In this document: piece by piece, positions 12,851 through 24,784 of the stretch
Position numbering within the stretch: position 1 is the first letter of the stretch
Layout of the letters: each line of letters begins with the position of its first letter
NCBI RefSeq assembly: GCF_028769735.1
Contig: NC_088173.1
Coordinates: 25,298,038 to 25,362,037, forward strand
Reading direction: 5' to 3'
DNA: 64,000 nucleotides
DNA from: Zonotrichia leucophrys gambelii
Lineage: Eukaryota; Chordata; Aves; Passeriformes; Passerellidae
Notes under the pieces: model-generated
What the model was told of the DNA's origin: nothing
Databases searched by the model: none
Seen by the model: the letters and a program-made list of their open reading frames with translations, nothing else
Position numbers and translations under genes: made by a program

Positions 12851-14830
12851 CCCAGGTCTAATTGACCTGCTACCCATGACACAATGAAGTCCTAGCTCTA
12901 CTTTCCAAATAAATTAATAAGATTAGGAATAGGCACTGTTTCTTGTAAGCTGTTTGCATGAGGTTTTAAAACTACAGATATTCTTACAGAGCACCCATAC
13001 CAGCATCTACTTGCAAGTCTTTATTTGGCCACTATATTGCCAAAAGGACTGAAAAAAATCAGAATTTCTAGGTCACTCATACCCCAACTTTTGACTAGTG
13101 CAGACCTTTGTAGTCTCTTCTGGAAGCACCCCAAGGTTGTTTGTCTTTACTCATTACCATAAGAACATTAGAAGTGCAACCATAACACACCAAAAGTATA
13201 GGCATCTGCTGTTGTGCACTGCAGTACCTGAGAAACAACCAAAAGCACTGTTCTGCTGGGAGCCTGCCTTGATGCCCTCTGTCCTGGTGCTCGTTCTGAC
13301 ACAGATACAGCACATGACCCTTCTGTTGAGGTGGCAGCTATTTAGCATGAAACTGGCCTACCCCATTAGGCTGAGAAGAGACCACAGGTAAGGTAACAAC
13401 ACCAAGCCGGCTTGTCTGAGTAAAAGAGTCTGAGAGCTTGTCTGTAAACCAAAATATAGCTATAAAATTGTTACCAAAAAGGATTACTGGAACAAGAGGT
13501 CAAAAAAGCCTTGTTCTCAGCAGCACATAACAAACACCACAAACATACCAACTACACTAAATATGCCATGGGAGAAAGAGAGGGAGGGAGAGAGAACACA
13601 TCTCTCTCATGTCTGAGGGAAACTACTGCTCACAGTAACATCAGATCAGGATGTGAAGAACTGCATCTTTAAGAAGTCAAGTATGCTACTCAAATACTAC
13701 AGAGCTAAACAAGATTCCCATCAGGCTAATTAAAATTTAGAGATTTTTTCAATGAAACCCTCTGCAGGCATCAAAAGGCAGCATCTATATATAATAAATA
13801 AAGATATGCAAGGGAGGAACAGCAGCACTTGTGGATAAGTTCTTTGTTAAAAAGAAGTCTTAAAACGATGTATATCAAAGTAATCTTAATAATCCTTCAA
13901 TGTACAGTTTAACAGAGAAACTGATGCTTCAGATGGTACTGAGAGTCTGTAAATCTGAAGACTTAAGCTTGACAGGCATCAATGCGTCATTATAATCTTT
14001 TTGAAGAGAAAACATAGCTATAGATTTCCAAAACTCAGTTTCATGCCAGGATCAAATAAAACCACATTAGCAGCAGTTTCTCCAATTTTGCTTCTCTTGG
14101 CTTCAGATTCTATGAAGGTTTGTATCCCATTTAGAGGAATAAAACCCCAAAAATAAAACAAGAAAAACAACTCAAAGCCAAAACCCTTACAGAGTAAAAT
14201 CCAGATTTTACCAGCACCACCATATAATTTAGACACAGTACAGTTTAAAGAAGAAAAAAAGGAAACTATGTACATAAAGCTAAGTTTCTTCCACGGGCTT
14301 TGCCCACACATTTTTCATCAATCTAATATAATTCACTTCTTTTTCAAAGCACATACTGTCAGTCACCATGGGTCAATAAACAGACTAAAACAGCTGTTAG
14401 TGGAAGTCAATTGAAAACATTTGTTTTGATTGAGACAGATCAGAGGAAAAGGCATCTGGATGTTCCACAAGTTTCACCACTGCCATCCTCACATCAATAT
14501 CTCACTGGTACAATCTTGCCCTCTACAATTTTCTCTCTTTCCTTTCTCCCTTTGTTCATTAAAGCAGAGCCAGAGAGAAAGAAACAAATTACAGCATCAG
14601 GTCCTAATTCTTAGATTAGTTTCAGATCAGGTGGACTCTTGTACACACATACTCCAGCAGAAGTAAAGTGGCACAGGTAAGGTGAAAACTGTCATTTGAC
14701 ATCACTCCTTCAGGTATTACAAACCCTCCCAATCAACATTTTTTCTAAAAGGTTTACTTCTAGAAATTATGATATAAAACCAGCACAGGGCAGAGACATG
14801 GATCTACATTGCATGACCTAACACTACTAC
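12851..14830. other. Gene A intron, no confident feature
   Basis: A minus-strand stretch at about 14,032-14,115 reads coding-like (contains AANVVLFDPGMKL) but has no acceptable donor and the wrong phase. A plus-strand segment at about 13,303-13,387 is bounded by a good acceptor and CACAG|GTAAGG but lies on the opposite strand to everything else. Both are left uncalled. A GA-rich patch lies at about 13,570-13,595. Confidence 0.3.
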
Positions 14831-14889
14831 CTCATTGGTGTATGAGAGATCTCTATGAATGGATAATTTTTTATCACTGCCTTTTCTCG
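14831..14889 (-). CDS. Gene A weak candidate exon
   Basis: A 59-nt candidate on the minus strand with an excellent acceptor (TTTTGTTTTCATTTTCAG) and a moderate donor (AATGAG|GTAGTA). Two frames are open. The one that ends in phase 0, and so joins the exon at 11,846, reads RKGSDKKLSIHRDLSYTNE after a split first codon. Its short length means chance cannot be excluded. The start codon of gene A has not been located between here and CpG island 1. Confidence 0.3.
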
Positions 14890-15949
14890 CTGAAAATGAA
14901 AACAAAACTAAGACCTTGTGCTTCCCCACTAAGATGAGGCCCTAAATCCTTCTTACTGCTATATGGGAGAATAAAAACACTGTTGTACTAAAGGAAAACG
15001 TAACTAGAAACGCTTGCACAGCATCAGTTTCACATTGATCAACAGAAAACAACCTGGGCAGAGAAAAGAACTGGCAGATTCTGAAGTCACATTCAGTTCA
15101 ATCGCAAGTAATATGGTGGCATACAAAATCACACAATCAGTTTTATGCATTTTTTTCTTCTTACTGTCATTGTATGAGATCTGTTAATGCTAATCACAAA
15201 ACCAATCAAACAGCCCAGGGAAGAGAAAAGTCAGACTGAAATAAAAATCTCCAAGTACCATGAAGTATGCCTTAGCCTTTCTCAGTTACTAGAAGCCACA
15301 AATCCCAACCTGGCAAACTCCTATACTGGCAGGCTGGCCTTACACACCACGTCCCAGCAGACAGTGGCACCTGCCAGCACCTATGTATTTGTCCACGTGG
15401 AGCAATTCAATCATGTCGAGTTGCTCCCAGCACCTTTGTGCAACAGAAAGGTTCACATGACCTCGCTAATAGTTCCTCAAAGATGAGAGAAAGCAACACA
15501 GTAATCACTCCGCCAGGGCACACTGCCTTCCCCCGTTACCCGGGCCCCAAAGGTGCCGAGACCTGTACCTTCCTTTGGCATCCAAAGCAAACGCCAACAT
15601 AGCCTTCGGTGATTCGGTGAGTGGCGCAAGGAGAAAGAAATAATCAATGTTAATTAACCTGTTAAAACAGAAGTCCGAACCCAAACCCAGCACCCAGACA
15701 CAGGGTCACGGGGGTGACAGCGCCCCGCAGGAATACCTGGCACTCCGTTAGGCGTCACACTTGGGAGGAAAAGCCTTCCGGAAAACAAAAGCTCGTATCC
15801 CATGCTCTCACCTCGGCACCTGACCGCTCACACAGCCCCGCGCGAAGCCTGGCTCCTCTCTCTCCCAGAAGTTTGCGACCAACGCAGCCCAAGGGTCGCC
15901 CTAAAAACCAACAGCGGAAAAGCCGAGCCAAAAAGATAAAGGGGATTAG

Positions 15950-16590
15950 GCGGGCATTACTTCCACTGACCTATATACTGCCCTCAGCCCGCGGCGGCCC
16001 TGCGGCAGACGGCAGCTGCTCGGCCGGGGGTGACACCGGCCTGACAGCCCGCCCCGCCTGCCGACGAGGCCGAGCGGCGGCGCGACACCCCCGAAACTCG
16101 GTGCGGGCCCGTCCCAGCCGCCGCCTCCCCCTCACGGCTCCCGCCCCAGCGGGACCAGCCCCTACCTGGCGCGGGTGGCGGCGGAAAGTTTCTCCGGGGA
16201 GGGGCCAGGCGGGCTCCACTCCCTCTCCGCCGAAATCACCGGCTCCGGGAAGGAAGGAAGAAAGGAAAGAGGGAGGTGGCCACCCAGGTAAATCGCCGTC
16301 CGCCACGGGACAGCGGAGCCGTCGTTAATCCCTCGGACGGGAGCGCCCTCACGCCCGCCCGCCCCGAAGGCTCCCTCCCCTCAGGCGGGCATCTTACCCC
16401 GCGCCCCCCCACGTCCCGCTCCCTCACGGCGGGCGGCCCCCGCTCGGCACCGGCCGCCGAGTTTGTGTAAGCGCGGCCGGGCCGTGAGTCAGAGCGGCGG
16501 GGAGGAGCCGCGACCTGCCGGGGGAGGCCCGGCCCGAGGCGGCCTTTGCCGCGCGGGGGCCCGCCGAGAGACGATTCGGGGGGTAGAGCC
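15950..16590. promoter_or_regulatory. CpG island 1 (putative gene A promoter)
   Basis: About 640 bp of very GC-rich, CpG-dense DNA in AT-rich surroundings, the usual form of a vertebrate housekeeping-type promoter. On the minus strand CCGCGCCAG|GTAGGGG (exon side ending at 16,166) is a good first-exon donor, and the 150 nt before it have no ATG, which suits a non-coding first exon of gene A. A second minus-strand donor-like site (GCGGG|GTAAGATG) lies near 16,397. On the plus strand CACCCAG|GTAAAT near 16,287 is also donor-like, so bidirectional transcription is possible. Long GC-rich ORFs across the island are compositional. Confidence 0.82.
16485..16491 (+). promoter_or_regulatory. AP-1 type site (TGAGTCA)
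   Basis: A perfect TGAGTCA heptamer within CpG island 1, in the context GCCGTGAGTCAGAGC. The motif is bound by AP-1 family factors. With the ATGAC/GTGAC-like flank it could also serve small-Maf/NRF2-type factors, but the GC part of an antioxidant response element is not complete. Its function is inferred only. Confidence 0.4.
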
Positions 16591-16736
16591 CGACTTAAGA
16601 AACGATTGCCCTGCAATTAAGAAAGCTTCTTGCCATCTCTGCCTGCCTACTTGGAAAACCCGCAAGCCAGAACTACCATTTTAAATCTATCCCGATCTTA
16701 CAAATGAAAATTAGAGGTAGTTCCCTAATGATACAA

Positions 16737-17247
16737 GCTGCAAGGTGATCAGTGGCCTGGAGCACTTCTCTGAAGAGAAGCTGAGCGAGCTGAGGTTGTT
16801 CAGCCTGGAGAAGGCTCTGGGTGAGTGACCTTGTTGTGGCCTTCCAGTACTTGGGAGCATCTCTCATGAGCAGAGACTGCAGGAGCTGGGCCTTTTTAGT
16901 CCAGAGAAGAAAAGACTGGGAAAAAAATCTCATTGATACATACTAATATGTTAAAGACAGGTGCCAAGGGGATGGTGCCAGACTCTTTTCAGTGGTCCGC
17001 AGCCACAGGACAAGGAGCAATGGGCATAAACTGAAACACAAGAAGTTTCACCTGAGCATGAGGAAGAACTTTATGTTGAAGGTGGCAGAGCACTGGAACA
17101 GAGGTCATGGAGTCTGTGTCTCTGGAGACCTTCAGAACCCATCTGGAGGAGTTCCTGAGTCATCTGCTGGAGGTGATGCTGCCTGGGCAGGAGAGTTGGA
17201 CTAGATGATCGCCGGAGGCCCCTTCCAACCATATCAATTCTGTGATA
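16737..17247 (+). mobile_element. CR1 LINE 3' fragment, internally rearranged
   Basis: A CR1 3' end on the plus strand: 'gagctgaggttgttcagcctggag', 'gtggccttccagtac', 'caggacaaggagcaatgggcat', 'gaagaactttatgttgaaggtggcagag' and the end 'ccttccaaccatatcaattctgtgat'. The RT tail is out of frame. The motif 'leucine-rich tail plus cagagactgcaggagctgggc' repeats an earlier part of the CR1 consensus order, so either two overlapping copies or an internal duplication is present. It sits 150 bp from CpG island 1. Confidence 0.92.
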
Positions 17248-17261
17248 CCTGAAGTAGGCTC

Positions 17262-17577
17262 ATTAAAAAAGAGTGAGAGGGACCTTTTGTCCCATTATGG
17301 GCGCATAATGATAGGACAAGTGCTAAGGCTTTAAAACTAAAAGAAGAGAGCTCTAGATGAGATGTTAGGAAAAATCCCATATTCAGACGGTGGTAAGGCA
17401 TTGCAGCAGGTTCCTCTGAGCTCTGGATGTTCCTTCCATGGAAGTGTTCAAGGCTAAGTTGTATGTGGCTTTGATCAACCTGGTCTAGTGGGTGGCATCC
17501 CTACCCGTTGCAAGAGGTTGGAACTGGATAATCTTTAAGGTGTCTTCTGACCCAAACCTTTCTGTGATTCTGTAACA
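17262..17577 (+). mobile_element. CR1 LINE 3' fragment (second copy)
   Basis: A more diverged CR1 3' end directly after the previous copy, same strand. It contains 'gaagtgttcaaggctaagttgtatgtggctt', 'caacctggtctagtggg', 'gttggaactggataatctttaaggtg' and ends 'cccaaacctttctgtgattctgtaac'. It ends in the short ATTCTGT-type units that characterise CR1 termini. No ORF survives. Confidence 0.88.
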
Positions 17578-18820
17578 GTATATAGTTCTTATTTTAAATA
17601 CCTCACTGTAACTGTGATAGCCTGCTGTGGTGAATAGTTAGGCATAGTTCAATATGCCACTATGTTTTCTTCTTCTTTTTTTTTTTTCAAGGCTTCAGAT
17701 AAATTAATTAGACTGTAAGTGTTCTTATTATGGTTTCACTAAAGACTCAAAGTAGGAATAGAAGCCGGCCTATTAGGGTAACAACTCATTTAAATAAATG
17801 TATAGTGTAATCTACCAAGTGTAATGGTGTTGTCTCTGAGCTCAGGAAGCATTCTTTCCAATGCTCTATGTAATTAAAGGATAATTTACTGAGATTTCTA
17901 TCGAACAAGACTCACACAAACTAACTCACACTTAGGTATGCCAGAGTTAAGCTTTCCCAACCCAGGGTAAAACCATCATGCAAAAATCCACTAAGAAATA
18001 TAACTGATGTAACATAACTGAGGTTCCTCCACTCCTCCACTTAGGAAGACTGGAAGAATCATTGGTTCTTGTACTGTATTTTGGCACACATTGAAACTAA
18101 ATCTAAACTTTAAGGAGCAGGGAGTACTGCCATTTCTAGGGACTATAATTCCTCCCTCACATGCTGTTGTTTATTGGTTTTGGAACTGCAAGATGAAATA
18201 GTAAGGCCATATAATTCTTTATTGAAAATGCTATGGCAGAGGTGCTTGGTGCTCAGCAGAGCTAGTAACACCATCCCCTCCCAGTCTGAATCCAGAATCT
18301 ATTGCCTAGATGTCTGAGCATGCATGTCTCTCTTTGCAGAGCTGTTTTCCAACATTAGATCTGGTATTTCTTTACATAAATTCAGGAAGCGGCTTCCAAG
18401 TGCTGCTATTGAGCCTGGGTGCAGAGATGGATGGCATTTGGCTGCTGTCTAGGACAGCAGAGAAGAAGACAGCTTAGGATCTTGGGAGAAACTGAGAGGA
18501 TACTTGTGTTTAAATTGTTCAGTCTCAGAAGCAGGGGAAGCGTCAGCCAGCACACGGAGCAAAGATGCCCTTAGTGTGAAACTCTCCTCATAAGCAGATC
18601 ATTAAGGAGTGGGCCTCTGAAGCACTGCCTCTTGCAGATGCTGATAGAATCTAGTTTGCTTCTTTCTGTTGCTGCTCTAAGCATTTTAAAAGTACTCCAT
18701 AATTATTTTTCCTGTGATAATTAGGTTGAATCCAAGATAGCCATCCTTTTACATCCCTATCTCTTAATGATTTGATAAGCTGTTCTATCACACAGAGTTA
18801 GAAGAGATGGAAGTGTAAAG
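17578..18820. other. Intergenic, nothing recognised
   Basis: AT-rich unique-looking DNA with a T-run at about 17,671-17,688. No coding exon, RNA gene or repeat family could be supported. Confidence 0.4.
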
Positions 18821-18913
18821 ATGGCTTATCACAAGATCACACTAATCCTGCTACTCACCCTCTTTGTTCTGGAGGCATTCTTAGCTGCTGAGAAACACTT
18901 CAGCCAAGTGTAA
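18821..18913 (+). CDS. Possible signal-peptide exon of a small secreted protein
   Basis: A 30-codon ORF with a strong initiation context (A at -3, G at +4) that reads as a classic signal peptide: a short charged N-region, then the core ITLILLLTLFVLEAFLAA. The stop overlaps a donor-like CAAGT|GTAAGA, and a good acceptor (CTGTTCTATCACACAG) lies 25 nt upstream of the ATG. The unit could therefore be an exon coding for a signal peptide with a short leader, as in many chemokine or defensin-like genes. No second exon is certain; the Cys-rich stretch at 19,183 is the nearest candidate. A chance hydrophobic ORF is the main alternative. Confidence 0.3.
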   Translation: MAYHKITLILLLTLFVLEAFLAAEKHFSQV

Positions 18914-19182
18914 GATTTAGAGGCACAACACGTGAACACAAACACAGCTGACTGACAGCATAATTGCAGGTAGTAAAGGTGGCATGAGATTTCACTACCA
19001 GCACTTGCTGGTCTTGAATGTTGTGCCATTGATACCGTTGTGCAGCACCTCTAGTGAAGTTACTAATAATTACAACTAATTTTGTAGTTGCAGTAGTTAG
19101 AGAACACAACAACATTTATGCTTATACTTTTGGTCACAAGTTTTACTCCACAGAAAAATCAGGCTTTCTAATGGAATTCCAG

Positions 19183-19287
19183 AAAGTTTCTGCTTTCTGT
19201 GACCCAGGGCAGCATCAGAAAGATATTTTCTGTTGCAGACAAAAAATGACCAAGTGTATCTACAAAGGTAAACCAGACAGCTTTTAG
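19183..19287 (+). CDS. Possible Cys-rich second exon
   Basis: The 3' part of a longer open frame contains FCDPGQHQKDIFCCRQKMTK followed by another Cys and stops at 19,285-19,287, giving four cysteines in about 20 residues with a CC pair. An acceptor with a possible branch site (CTTTCTAATGGAATTCCAG) would open it in phase 0, matching a phase-0 donor (CAA|GTGTAA) in the putative signal-peptide exon 270 bp upstream. This is suggestive of a small secreted Cys-rich peptide. However, the Cys spacing is not that of avian beta-defensins as I know them, and no relative is recognised. Confidence 0.18.
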   Translation, partial: KVSAFCDPGQHQKDIFCCRQKMTKCIYKGKPDSF

Positions 19288-22200
19288 AAGAGCTCTCTTA
19301 CAGTAGATTTCTTTTTTCATTTTTTCATGTTGCATATTTTATCCATTTGTCCATAAAGAAGTGTACTTTATGCAAAGTATTGAATTACACTCTCCGATTA
19401 TTTGTCACAGGTGCACTACATAGAGAAAATCCCTAAGACAGAATTAGTTTCATTTAAAGAAACCCAAGTTACTGTCAACAAACCAGAATGCTCACTGTAA
19501 ATTAAGTGACCTCTGAACTGGGAACCTCTGTCCCATTTAACACAAATTTTTCTTAGATTTGATCTAGATACCATCTCAGTAGAACAAGCCTATACCATGT
19601 TTGCTTCTTAGCAAGAGATCTGATTTCCAGGAAAGGTGTTAGAAAATAAACATTTCCCATTTTAGAACGAAGAGAAATAAGGCATTTTCCAAGTCATGTT
19701 ATATGCCTTACTACAGCCATTGTTCCGTATCTTCTCTGAGCAACAGGAAAAATTAAAGTTTGCTTTAAATCCTCAGAAAGGTGCTTCAGAATTTTCTCTA
19801 CACATACATTACAACTTTCATACTAAAAAAGGAAAGTACTCTAAGTGCCTATGAAAAACCTTTGGTTACTTCTACCTAAATCATATTTCATCTGAATGGT
19901 ATAAGGTGCATTCATCCCTTAATGTTAAAAGATGTCCTCAAGCTTTTTTTGAGATACAGTTTAGCAGATATTTTGCTGTAACACACTATTTTCAATGTAG
20001 TACCATCCTAAAATCATTAGTACAGGACAGATAAATGTTGCATTTACATGGATAGAATCCAGACACTTGGCTGGACTGGTAACTAATGCAAATATGTATA
20101 TAGATTGGAAATTACTCCACTACCTTTAAGTGTTTGTACTTTGATGAACACAAAAAAGTTAAAGATTTCATAATCTATCTTAATTGGTATGTATTGATTT
20201 ACCTGTTTCAAGACAACACTTCAAATAAAGGTAAATTTGTTTGAAAAGTTATATAACAGGATTTAGTTGAAGGGATTTACCTATGAGTATTACAAGTTAG
20301 TGATTTATGAGACAAACCAAACTAAGTTCACTGCCCCTGTAATAAAATTATTTTTCCTCTTTAAAACCAGATTTGGTTATCTATGATACATTGTAAGGGC
20401 CTGACAGTAATTTTGAGAATATGTTAATTCACTGTGCTCCAAAAGTCAGTCCACTCACAGTCTGTAATTTCTCATGCACTGTAAAATGTCACAGGTCAGC
20501 ACTGCTAGCAAAAGAAGTAATCCTCCCTTCCTCCACCCATTCTGTTCCTCCCTACATTTCCATCTTCCCTGATCTATACAGCTGTTTAATAAATGAGATC
20601 AGTTCCTCGATCCAGATTAAAATTACCCCCCACCCCCCTTTTGTGTGGATCAGGTTTTTGATCTGCTTCACCTGCCACCACATAAATCCTTACTCTGGCA
20701 CAGAAGAGGGAGCAGCATGGGGGCAAGAATCAACTGGGGCACCATAAATTAGCACAGAGAATATATAAAGCAGAAAGTATGATTAAAAAAATGGCTTTTA
20801 ACAGATAGGCATCTATTAACAATTGTACTCTATTCCTTTGCTTGTGAGGGTGGTTTTTTGGGGTTTTTTTGAGATTGTGTGCCCAAAGCATATGATACAA
20901 TATTGCCACTCCATTATCTGAGAACTGGCCTATGTCCTCTTTAGGTGCTCATCTTTTCTCTTTGTGCTTTAAAGACACAGAGCTGAACCCTGGACTTGTG
21001 CTGTAAATCCTTCAGACTGTGTCTTTGGGGAGAAGGAAAGCAACTGACAACTTAGGGAAAAAAATCTTTTCTTCTGACAGAAACAAGACAAGACCTCCTT
21101 CCTTCTCCACAGGCTGCTAGATTTGCAGGATAGAAACTTTTTCTGTCTCTTATAGATTTCTTTCAGATTTGCTAAACCATCTTTGCCAGAAAAGATTTAT
21201 GTCTGGACCATAGCAAATCCCTTACCTTAAGAATACGGCTGGAGGATATTTAACAAAAATACATCCCTAGAGGCTGAGTAGCAGTAGACATATAAAGGCT
21301 CAGCCCTCCTTTTCTAATTACAAGTTGTACTCCAAGGTCCAGGGGGAGATTTGTCCAAGAACTACAGAACACATTTTTTAGTGAAAATTAGGTTATCAGC
21401 ATTACTCTGCTGTTCTGCTGATAAAAACTGTGATTATAGCAAACATGGTATTTGGGCAAATAGAGCCAAAGCTACTTCTCTATAACTATCTGTGTCACAT
21501 CATAATCAATAGTGAAAAACATCCATGTTTTCTAACACTACTCCCTCAAAAGTCATGTCTGAAAACCTGAATTTAATAATTTAATTGTTTCAGACTTGTA
21601 AAAAAAAGAATGTTGACAGTTCACCAGCAGGGAAAATTTTAGCAGGCCACAACAGCAGTGCTGCACACTGGGTCAAATGCAAGGCCTCTTCCTAGCTAAT
21701 TATGATGCAGTCTGTGGAGATTCCCTAGAGAAGCACTTGCTTATTAATACCTACACAGTGTTCTCTGTTTCCATAACATCTCCCTTAGTATTCACCATTA
21801 TACTGCCCTTCCAAAGTCACACCTCTCTCTGCTTTCCTAAAGCCTTCTACTTTGTCCTCCTGATAGACCTTTTGGTAGACTCTAATCACTGAGCTGCTGA
21901 CAATGGGGAATAGGTTACCTGTGATATGAGAAAACCCCAAATCCTACACTCTGAGTTAGACAAAGCCTATCTACCAAACGTGAAATCAGTCACACTGGAA
22001 TTTTGCCATTTTTTAAAAAAATTTATTTAATTTTTTATTTTTTCCTGATATAAATTTTCATCTGCTGGAAACTGAGGGAAGGAAAAATAAATTGTCATAC
22101 TGTACTAGCCCCCTGCTCTCTGAATACAATGGCTGTGCAGCTGCATGCCTTGAAGATGCAGAGATAAACAGGCAATGGAAGTTCATATAAGCTGGCATGT

Positions 22201-24737
22201 CTCTCTTATATTACTTGAAATACAATGAAATATTATTAAGAAGCATTCTTGTGTGAGTATATGAATGCTGATTTTCTCTGTGAATAGGCTAATGCTAGAC
22301 AGGAGATGAACCATTCAGCTGCAAGGCAAAAAAAAATCTAAAAATCAGAGAGTAGTTGTTAGTAATGTTTTGTTTCTCTGCAAGGACTTTTTTGTTCCTT
22401 GCTTTGGTCTGGAGTAAAGTGATTCTTCTCCATTTTCAGATACTTTGCATGGCCAGTAGCTGTTACTTTCTACAGAGAAAATAAGAGACAGAAGTAAGAC
22501 TTGCCAAGGAAGAAAGCTTTGCTTCGCATTTCTTGCAAATGCAAGGATGTACAGAAAATAAAAGTTTATTTTCTGGAAACTGAGTTGGTTTTAATGTTTT
22601 GCATTGTAGGTTATTTTCAGAGTTTGTGGGTGACAAGAGTTAAGAATCTTAAGTATAAAGTTATTAATTGAAAGAAGTTTTTGTGAAATCTTTTGAAAAA
22701 TTCATTTTAACTTTTTTGCCAATAATTTGATTTATGCCAAATAAATACTTAGCTCAAGAGAAAAGCTGAGCACCCATCTTTGTGTGCAATTAAACACTTC
22801 AAACTCTCAGAGTAGACAGCTGGAGAGAGACAAAACCTCCAGAATTACTACCAGCCAAATCACACATGTAAAACCCCGTATTTTAAAGTCCCTCCTTGTT
22901 CTGCAAGGTATTCAATAGAAAGTTTACTGAAATTATCATAAATTTGCTGAATTAGAGGTCAATAGCGTTTGGAGATTTGGGGGTCAAATATCTTCATTGG
23001 TAGGAGCCTAAATTATTTTATAAATAATTTATTTTATTTTATTTTTATAAATAAAATCCTGTTGGGATTTTTTCAAAAGCATGTAGCAGGTGAGAGCACT
23101 CATAACCCTTTGCATTTTAAAATAATTGGAAAAAATGCAAAGTTTCAAGTCTCTTTCTCACCCTTTGAGAGTTAGTTCCTAGCTGCCAGCTGATACAATC
23201 ATCCTCCTCTAGTTTTCTTTTCCAGGATTGTGCTCTTTTCAGCATAGTACTCCAGCTCCAAAAGACTCCCTAATTTCCCACTTTGCATAAATTGATGGGT
23301 AAGAAATATTGATGCAAGGAAGGGAAAGTGAGTTTGAATTTTTTTGGCCGAGCTAAAATTAAGTCCTGATCTTTTATATTGCAGGCAAATGATCTATTAA
23401 TGTGCTATATCTGGAGCCAACAGCGGCCCCTCAGCAGATATGTTCTGAAGGAAGCTCCCTTCTGTTCTTTCTGAGAGCAGTTTCTAGATTCTGGGTGCTC
23501 TCTGAATAAAAAAAAAAATCATTTGCAGCCCTAATTTGTACCCTTAATGTCCAGGGAGCAGAGAACTGCAGTTACATGCCCTGTGTGACACAGCCCTTGA
23601 GCTGGCCCAGAGCAGCTCCTGCTCAGTGGCACTTGTTGGATGGGCTGTGTAGGGGCTGCGCTCCATGAGGGACACGTAGCTCAGGCTGAATCTCACTCCA
23701 GCACCTGAAAGTTAAGCTCTGCCACTGCTGTTGGAAATCTGGCCTTTAACTGTCCTGCTGAAGGCAGAATAGAGAACCAGAAATACTCAGAATTCAAGGG
23801 AATTTGTCTCTCACCTGCCTTTTTGGGTACTTCTATTTTTTTTTTCCTTTTGCTGTTCTTCCTTATATTTCTCTCCCCAGAAAGAGATCCTGTAGTATTT
23901 ACTTGCATTAAGGGAAACTTGCATATTGTTGCCATTTACCAATACAAATGTGAACAATACATAGTTACTATCTGAAATAATTTGGATGATATATTAGGAT
24001 GTTGTTAATTTTGCATTTGGACCCTTACAGCTCAAGTAACATGCCCTAAATGTAGAGCATTAGTTGTATGCCTCTGAGAAATCAGTTTGCATGACCAAGA
24101 ACTTATATATTTAGAATGTAAGCTGCCAGATACCAGTGTCTTGAGATTCTTTATCAAAATAATTAAGTTCAAGCTTGACACCCTTGTTTTTAAAAACAAC
24201 AATTTTAGAGACTCTGTCCTTTAAGATGTAGTCATTGGAAATAGCAATCCTGATGGAATTCAATGTTTTTTATTTGTTGGCCCTGGCAGCTGTGTACTAG
24301 TAAAATAAATAAATTAAATAAACAGAAACATCTGTTCCAGTCACTAGAGGCTTATTGCTGGAGTTATCTGCATCAGATGGGAGGAGATGCTCTAGTAGAG
24401 GAGCTTGGCTTTCCAGAGCAGAGATTAGTGAAATCAGTAGGAATAAATATGTAGAATTGTGTGACCTCTGGGAAATATCTCACCTGCCAAATGATGATGC
24501 TAACTAGTGTTAAAGTTTGAAGACCTCTAGTATCTATTCTGCATTATTCATACAAGTAGAAATCCCATTATATTCCAAGTGCTAGCAGAGTCTCAGTCTG
24601 TATCTTATTTAAAGGAAAATCTGTGGCTTAGTTGAGAACGTAGCCTGTAAGATTTTTCTTTTCATTCATTACTATTTGATCCAGGATACCTTACTCCATG
24701 TATATGTAAGAAGAGTATAAATGTGTGAGTATGTGTG

Positions 24738-24739
<2 letters not shown>
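19288..24739. other. Intergenic, nothing recognised
   Basis: AT-rich DNA without a recognisable gene or dispersed repeat. Short features only: an AT-rich palindromic patch at about 23,015-23,057 (tttataaataattta... type) and several poly-A or poly-T runs. Scattered ORFs of 60-110 codons on both strands have the composition expected by chance. Confidence 0.4.
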
Positions 24740-24781
<42 letters not shown>

Positions 24782-24784
24782 CAT
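24740..24784. repeat. (AT)n microsatellite
   Basis: Fifteen uninterrupted AT units (24,741-24,770), then an imperfect GTATATATATAC tail. Preceded by a short GTGTG stretch. Likely length-polymorphic and cruciform-prone. Confidence 0.97.

Noticed and set aside
13303..13387. Plus-strand exon-like segment between a pyrimidine-rich acceptor and CACAG|GTAAGG
   Set aside because: Opposite strand to all other exon candidates in the region, no linked exons, and unremarkable codon use.
14032..14115. Minus-strand coding-like stretch containing AANVVLFDPGMKL
   Set aside because: No acceptable donor, and its phase does not fit between the neighbouring candidate exons.
14555..14683. Plus-strand segment after a strong acceptor (CCTTTGTTCATTAAAG) ending at CACAG|GTAAGG
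   Set aside because: Stops in the frames tested and no partner exon; could only be non-coding.
15505..15693. Minus-strand ORF near CpG island 1 with a possible start MLAFALDAKG and donor GTACAG, as first coding exon of gene A
   Set aside because: It would end in phase 2, which gives an immediate stop in the exon at 14,831. The plus strand has an equally good donor (GATTCG|GTGAGT) at the same place.
15714..16684. Long ORFs on both strands across CpG island 1 (up to 204 codons)
   Set aside because: Low stop-codon frequency in GC-rich DNA explains them; Arg/Pro/Ala-rich composition and overlap on both strands.
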